The translations under genes were made by a program, and so were the position numbers. A model generated the notes under the pieces. That model was not told the DNA's origin and did not search any database. It saw nothing but the letters and a program-made list of their open reading frames with translations. Positions 5,501 to 7,429 of a DNA stretch of 7,429 nucleotides are shown piece by piece; within the stretch, counting starts at the first letter, position 1, and each line of letters begins with the position of its first letter. Origin of the DNA: CAJBVG01 sp044376465. GTDB lineage: Bacteria; Bacteroidota; Bacteroidia; Sphingobacteriales; Sphingobacteriaceae. The DNA is taken from NCBI GenBank assembly GCA_044376465.1, contig JBILKW010000110.1, positions 1-7,429 of the forward strand, written 5' to 3'.

Positions 5501-7429
5501 TCTGTGTAATAAATATTATTGTTGGCAGCCCTAATAGAGGTTTGGCTGGTCACGTAATATGCATACCCACCGGCAGGATTATAAAAAATATTATTGAATA
5601 AACTTACGTTTGCGCCCGCAGCTAAGAAAAATGCTGATGAATTATCAGGAATAGCAGTAGAAGTTCTATCGTAAATAACGGAGTTGTGGTAAAGGTTTAA
5701 TTTATTTACTTCGTTCAAATAAATACCAGCACCATTACCTGTAGTTTTATACCCACCAGCAAACATATTGTTGCTAATGTCGACATTGGTAATTCCTTCT
5801 ACAGATGTAAGGTTTAGTGCACGAGTACCTGCATTTCTGGTAATATTAGCACTTATTTTTGTATTAAATTTAGAAATTACAATTCTTATTGCTTCACTAT
5901 TTACACTAGAACCGGCTCTAAGTGTAATTGAGTTTCCAACAATATCTCCAACATTTACAAAATTTGCGTTAATACCATATAAAAATGAAGAGTCGATTTG
6001 AGTATTAATGACGCTAACATTTTGAGATCGAATTCCTGTATTTCTGCCAAGCATTTGAACACCTGATACGCCCCTTCTCAAAATACAATTTTTAATAGTG
6101 ATGTTGCTATATACCGCACCGCTATCAATCTTTACTTTTTGAGACATAATGATTGGGAAAATATTAGCCGTAGCAACAGAACTTGTCGGAACATTTACAA
6201 TGCAACTATCAAGGGTAACATTGGTTGATCCTTCTGTAATGTGAAAACCTGAAGCAAAAGAGTTTGCAGAAGTATTATTTAAAGTAAAATTTCTAACCGT
6301 AACGTAATCCATTCCATCAATTTGAATTACATGATGATTGGTGTTGGATTGATTGGACGTAACGTTTTGAATAATTACATCTGCCGGATTACCAGTTACA
6401 GATCTGAAGGTAATCGTATTGGTAGGAGTGGCACCCTTTAATATAGGCAATGAAAAACTAGGGTACGTGCCAGGGTAAACATTAAATACTGTAGGCCCAC
6501 CTATGCCACATTCAAACGCAGCGATTGCTGATGCAAACGTAGGGTAATTTTTGTTACCTACCGGGCCATTAATTGTGTAAGTTCCATTTAAGCCTACACA
6601 AATACTCAAAGTATCAGCATCATTTTCTTGCCAAGTATCATTAGGTACTGGCGGACTAACACGTATAATTAAGGTGTATAAACCCGGACTAGGAATAATC
6701 CAAGGTTCTGCTAATGTGATTATTTGTTTGGAGTATGATTTACTTAAGGTTTGCAAGGTAAATTCTTCGGGAGTGGTATAGTTACCGTTATCCACTTTAT
6801 AGCTTACCAATATTTTATTGCCATTCAGTGAAAGTAATCCGTCGTTTTTAATAACTACAGGTAATATGTTAGTGCCTTCTTTAGGTACGAAGTTTTTATC
6901 TAAATGAAATACTTCTAGATCTACAGCACTTCGTATCACTTCATCGGCACCAATGTCTGGTGTTTCAGGGTCGCGAGGATGATTTTCGAAATCGAAAGTA
7001 ATAAACGACAATACAGCTGCCCTGCGTATTAACTGTTTACTATTCATTCTGAGCGAGGTAGGCGATGCAAAATTCGGATTTACATTAAGAGATTGACCAT
7101 CTTTTGCCGTAGAAGCTTTTAAAGCCGCTAAACTATTTCTCGCAGTACCCCCAACAATGCCTAAGGTAGTATTAGTTGCATTAAAATAACAATTGTAATT
7201 TAAGGTATCGATACTGGTGGTAGATCTGATAATAATTGGTACTGCACCACCAGAGCTGAAAAATATATTATTTTTAATGCTAATTTTTGTTGATGGCAAG
7301 GCGGTTGTGTTCTCCACAACCATGGCAGCTTTTTCTGTTGAGTTACCACTAACATAATAAATAGAATTATGATAAAATTGCAACGATTGAGATAGCTCCA
7401 GGTGTAGACCTCGAGAGGAAGTTGATTTA
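2578..7429 (-). CDS. Giant T9SS-secreted beta-helix / CARDB-like surface protein, 5' end beyond window
   Basis: At least 1616 codons are open from the right edge to a TAG stop at 2578-2580. An apparent TTG start at 7381-7383 is not real: the frame continues upstream without a stop, and the residues there (SRGLHLELSQSL) read as another beta-helix rung. Numbering from that TTG, the protein has Asn/Ser/Thr-rich parallel beta-helix stretches at about 1-140, 325-700 and 890-1260. Each ends in a similar cap containing YHNS (residues 4, 565 and 1134) and then DIGADE (143, 705 and 1267), resembling the choice-of-anchor Q type end of Bacteroidota beta-helix proteins. Beta-sandwich segments resembling CARDB follow at about 150-262, 712-832, 1275-1388 and 1388-1505. 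Two linkers with YTI, CGIGGP or CGITGP and PGTY lead into the next helix; each has a Cys pair (262/292 and 832/861) that may form disulfides. Residues about 1516-1601 (TAPWPNP near the start, final VLISK) form a T9SS type A sorting domain, so the protein should be exported and surface-attached or released. A role in adhesion or glycan binding is plausible but not shown. No catalytic motif was recognised. Confidence 0.93.
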   Translation of the reverse strand, partial: KSTSSRGLHLELSQSLQFYHNSIYYVSGNSTEKAAMVVENTTALPSTKISIKNNIFFSSGGAVPIIIRSTTSIDTLNYNCYFNATNTTLGIVGGTARNSLAALKASTAKDGQSLNVNPNFASPTSLRMNSKQLIRRAAVLSFITFDFENHPRDPETPDIGADEVIRSAVDLEVFHLDKNFVPKEGTNILPVVIKNDGLLSLNGNKILVSYKVDNGNYTTPEEFTLQTLSKSYSKQIITLAEPWIIPSPGLYTLIIRVSPPVPNDTWQENDADTLSICVGLNGTYTINGPVGNKNYPTFASAIAAFECGIGGPTVFNVYPGTYPSFSLPILKGATPTNTITFRSVTGNPADVIIQNVTSNQSNTNHHVIQIDGMDYVTVRNFTLNNTSANSFASGFHITEGSTNVTLDSCIVNVPTSSVATANIFPIIMSQKVKIDSGAVYSNITIKNCILRRGVSGVQMLGRNTGIRSQNVSVINTQIDSSFLYGINANFVNVGDIVGNSITLRAGSSVNSEAIRIVISKFNTKISANITRNAGTRALNLTSVEGITNVDISNNMFAGGYKTTGNGAGIYLNEVNKLNLYHNSVIYDRTSTAIPDNSSAFFLAAGANVSLFNNIFYNPAGGYAYYVTSQTSIRAANNNIYYTDADQTSGLYSFYGGDRVNLTALKAAMQGFESNSIEINPNFVSNFDLHTSNTALEGKGLYLGNVTKDFDGQDRNPLGPDIGADEFIRHAKDLALLDIQPLVFSTDPNNISIKLMNLGSTSLNGSSIKLQYSSNGTTWLPAAGETYVIGNGGNASLANPYSTAVYTFTTPFNALPNNSYPFYVRVMPSDRIVGDPITINDTTNLLICTGLKSGTYTIGGTNPTYPDFATAMSAISCGITGPVIMNVRPGTYNERFTIGNPKNTSAINTITIKAENNDSSSVIINSTGVSSNTTRNTIRLNRSKFINLKHLTIQNLSSSIVGSAGIQITSESNNINITNCRFILDTASTSPNIFAITTSDSANLTVFGRGGSNLRIAKNYIVGGNLGIAIKGASQYIRDIGISIDSNFIEKVSSFGISTSNSDVLSITGNKIIMRKNQQSSTGLSMTINREDTRIMNNVIYNAATTGVTFNDVLTVNGVLFANNMIGGNFRLGAEGVGITLTKVFPIKIYHNSISYDGNSVFGAGLKIDNDSRGVRLLNNSIANNNNGFCFVFVNQLSIDTSDNNNYFTKGVLFARVEGTDHLSMDEYRDVKLTDEKSVSVDPDYFTKTNLHLTNTFLDGGAIPLKEIPFDIDGEPRNAEFPDIGADEFLVRGDVEVVSIDSPLPSPEVYPSKVPVSITVRNKGLSKISGLNVKCYVNNVEVANEVIPVDEPYKPMLPTDLLTYEFTTQLEPTATGIYRLRVEAYLPDDIDLTNNSQEIDFKSSVSSIVDGEVASFVSPANSSVNQLTDVRVLIRNSGTVAIRNFNVNYRLRGGSSVLPIETESFGIDSISPLQSASFTFSKQIDCNDRFDRFIDVYLTDLSDDINQLNDTLSMYIRPFAGCFSNIEINTDEFMLTAPWPNPTSSHINFDLNLITPSDLSIELLDVLGHVVRTANYTQLNKGVNHVNMNVADLAPGIYYTRVLVNDTYYTNRVLISK
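3568..6939 (-). repeat. Two tandem diverged protein modules of about 562 codons
   Basis: The DIGADE motifs are encoded at 6940-6957, 5254-5271 and 3568-3585, so both intervals are 1686 bp (562 codons). Each interval carries, in the same order, a CARDB-like segment, a YTI/CGI.GP/PGTY linker, a long beta-helix with a YHNS rung, and the DIGADE cap. The modules are clearly paralogous at the protein level but diverged in DNA. Inner landmarks are not equally spaced (CGI.GP motifs 569 codons apart, YHNS motifs 561 and 569), so insertions and deletions have occurred inside modules and the equal total may be chance. Confidence 0.75.

Noticed and set aside
3464..6001. Plus-strand ORFs of 67-78 codons opposite the giant gene
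   Set aside because: They are antisense shadows of a continuous, well-supported coding frame with recognisable domains.
3568..6957. Exactly equal 1686-bp spacing of DIGADE motifs as a sign of recent duplication or strict length constraint
   Set aside because: Inner landmarks are offset (561-569 codons) and the DNA is diverged, so the equality is probably compensating indels or chance.
7381..7383. TTG as the start of the giant minus-strand gene
   Set aside because: The frame stays open to the window edge, the upstream residues continue the beta-helix pattern, and no signal peptide follows the TTG, although a T9SS cargo needs one.

Overview
The window looks like a piece of a Bacteroidota chromosome. 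It is AT-rich, its genes lack visible Shine-Dalgarno sequences, and its largest gene ends in a type IX secretion (T9SS) type A sorting domain, which is characteristic of that phylum. The exact lineage cannot be read from the sequence.

Layout, left to right. Positions 1-870 (minus strand) hold most of a gene for an outer-membrane PagL-like acyloxyacyl hydrolase / lipid A 3-O-deacylase homologue, with its signal peptide; its 3' end lies beyond the left edge. Positions 871-1086 form a divergent intergenic region of 216 bp. About 200 bp of it is one palindromic array of degenerate 8-bp repeats (element A). Positions 1087-2013 (plus strand) encode QueG, epoxyqueuosine reductase, the last enzyme of queuosine tRNA modification. 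The queG stop codon lies inside a 7-bp tandem repeat that folds with a downstream inverted copy and a T8 tract into a probable terminator (2001-2088). A second palindromic 8-bp array (element B) occupies 2242-2420. A strong hairpin at 2506-2559 is the terminator of the next, convergent gene. Positions 2578-7429 (minus strand) hold the 3' part of a giant gene for a secreted, modular beta-helix/CARDB-like surface protein with a T9SS tail. It stays open through the right edge, so its real start is outside the window.

The genes do not form an operon or an obvious shared pathway. One concerns tRNA modification in the cytoplasm, and the other two act at the cell envelope or surface. The most unusual content is non-coding. 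Two arrays of 8-bp repeats, each with arms in opposite orientation around a central spacer of about 30 bp, flank queG on both sides. Their spacers resemble each other in reverse complement, which suggests a defined dispersed element rather than simple slippage. A third, 7-bp array has the same arms-and-spacer architecture and has entered the 3' end of queG. A perfect 15-bp hairpin next to an A7 tract at the start of the PagL-like gene is a separate oddity.
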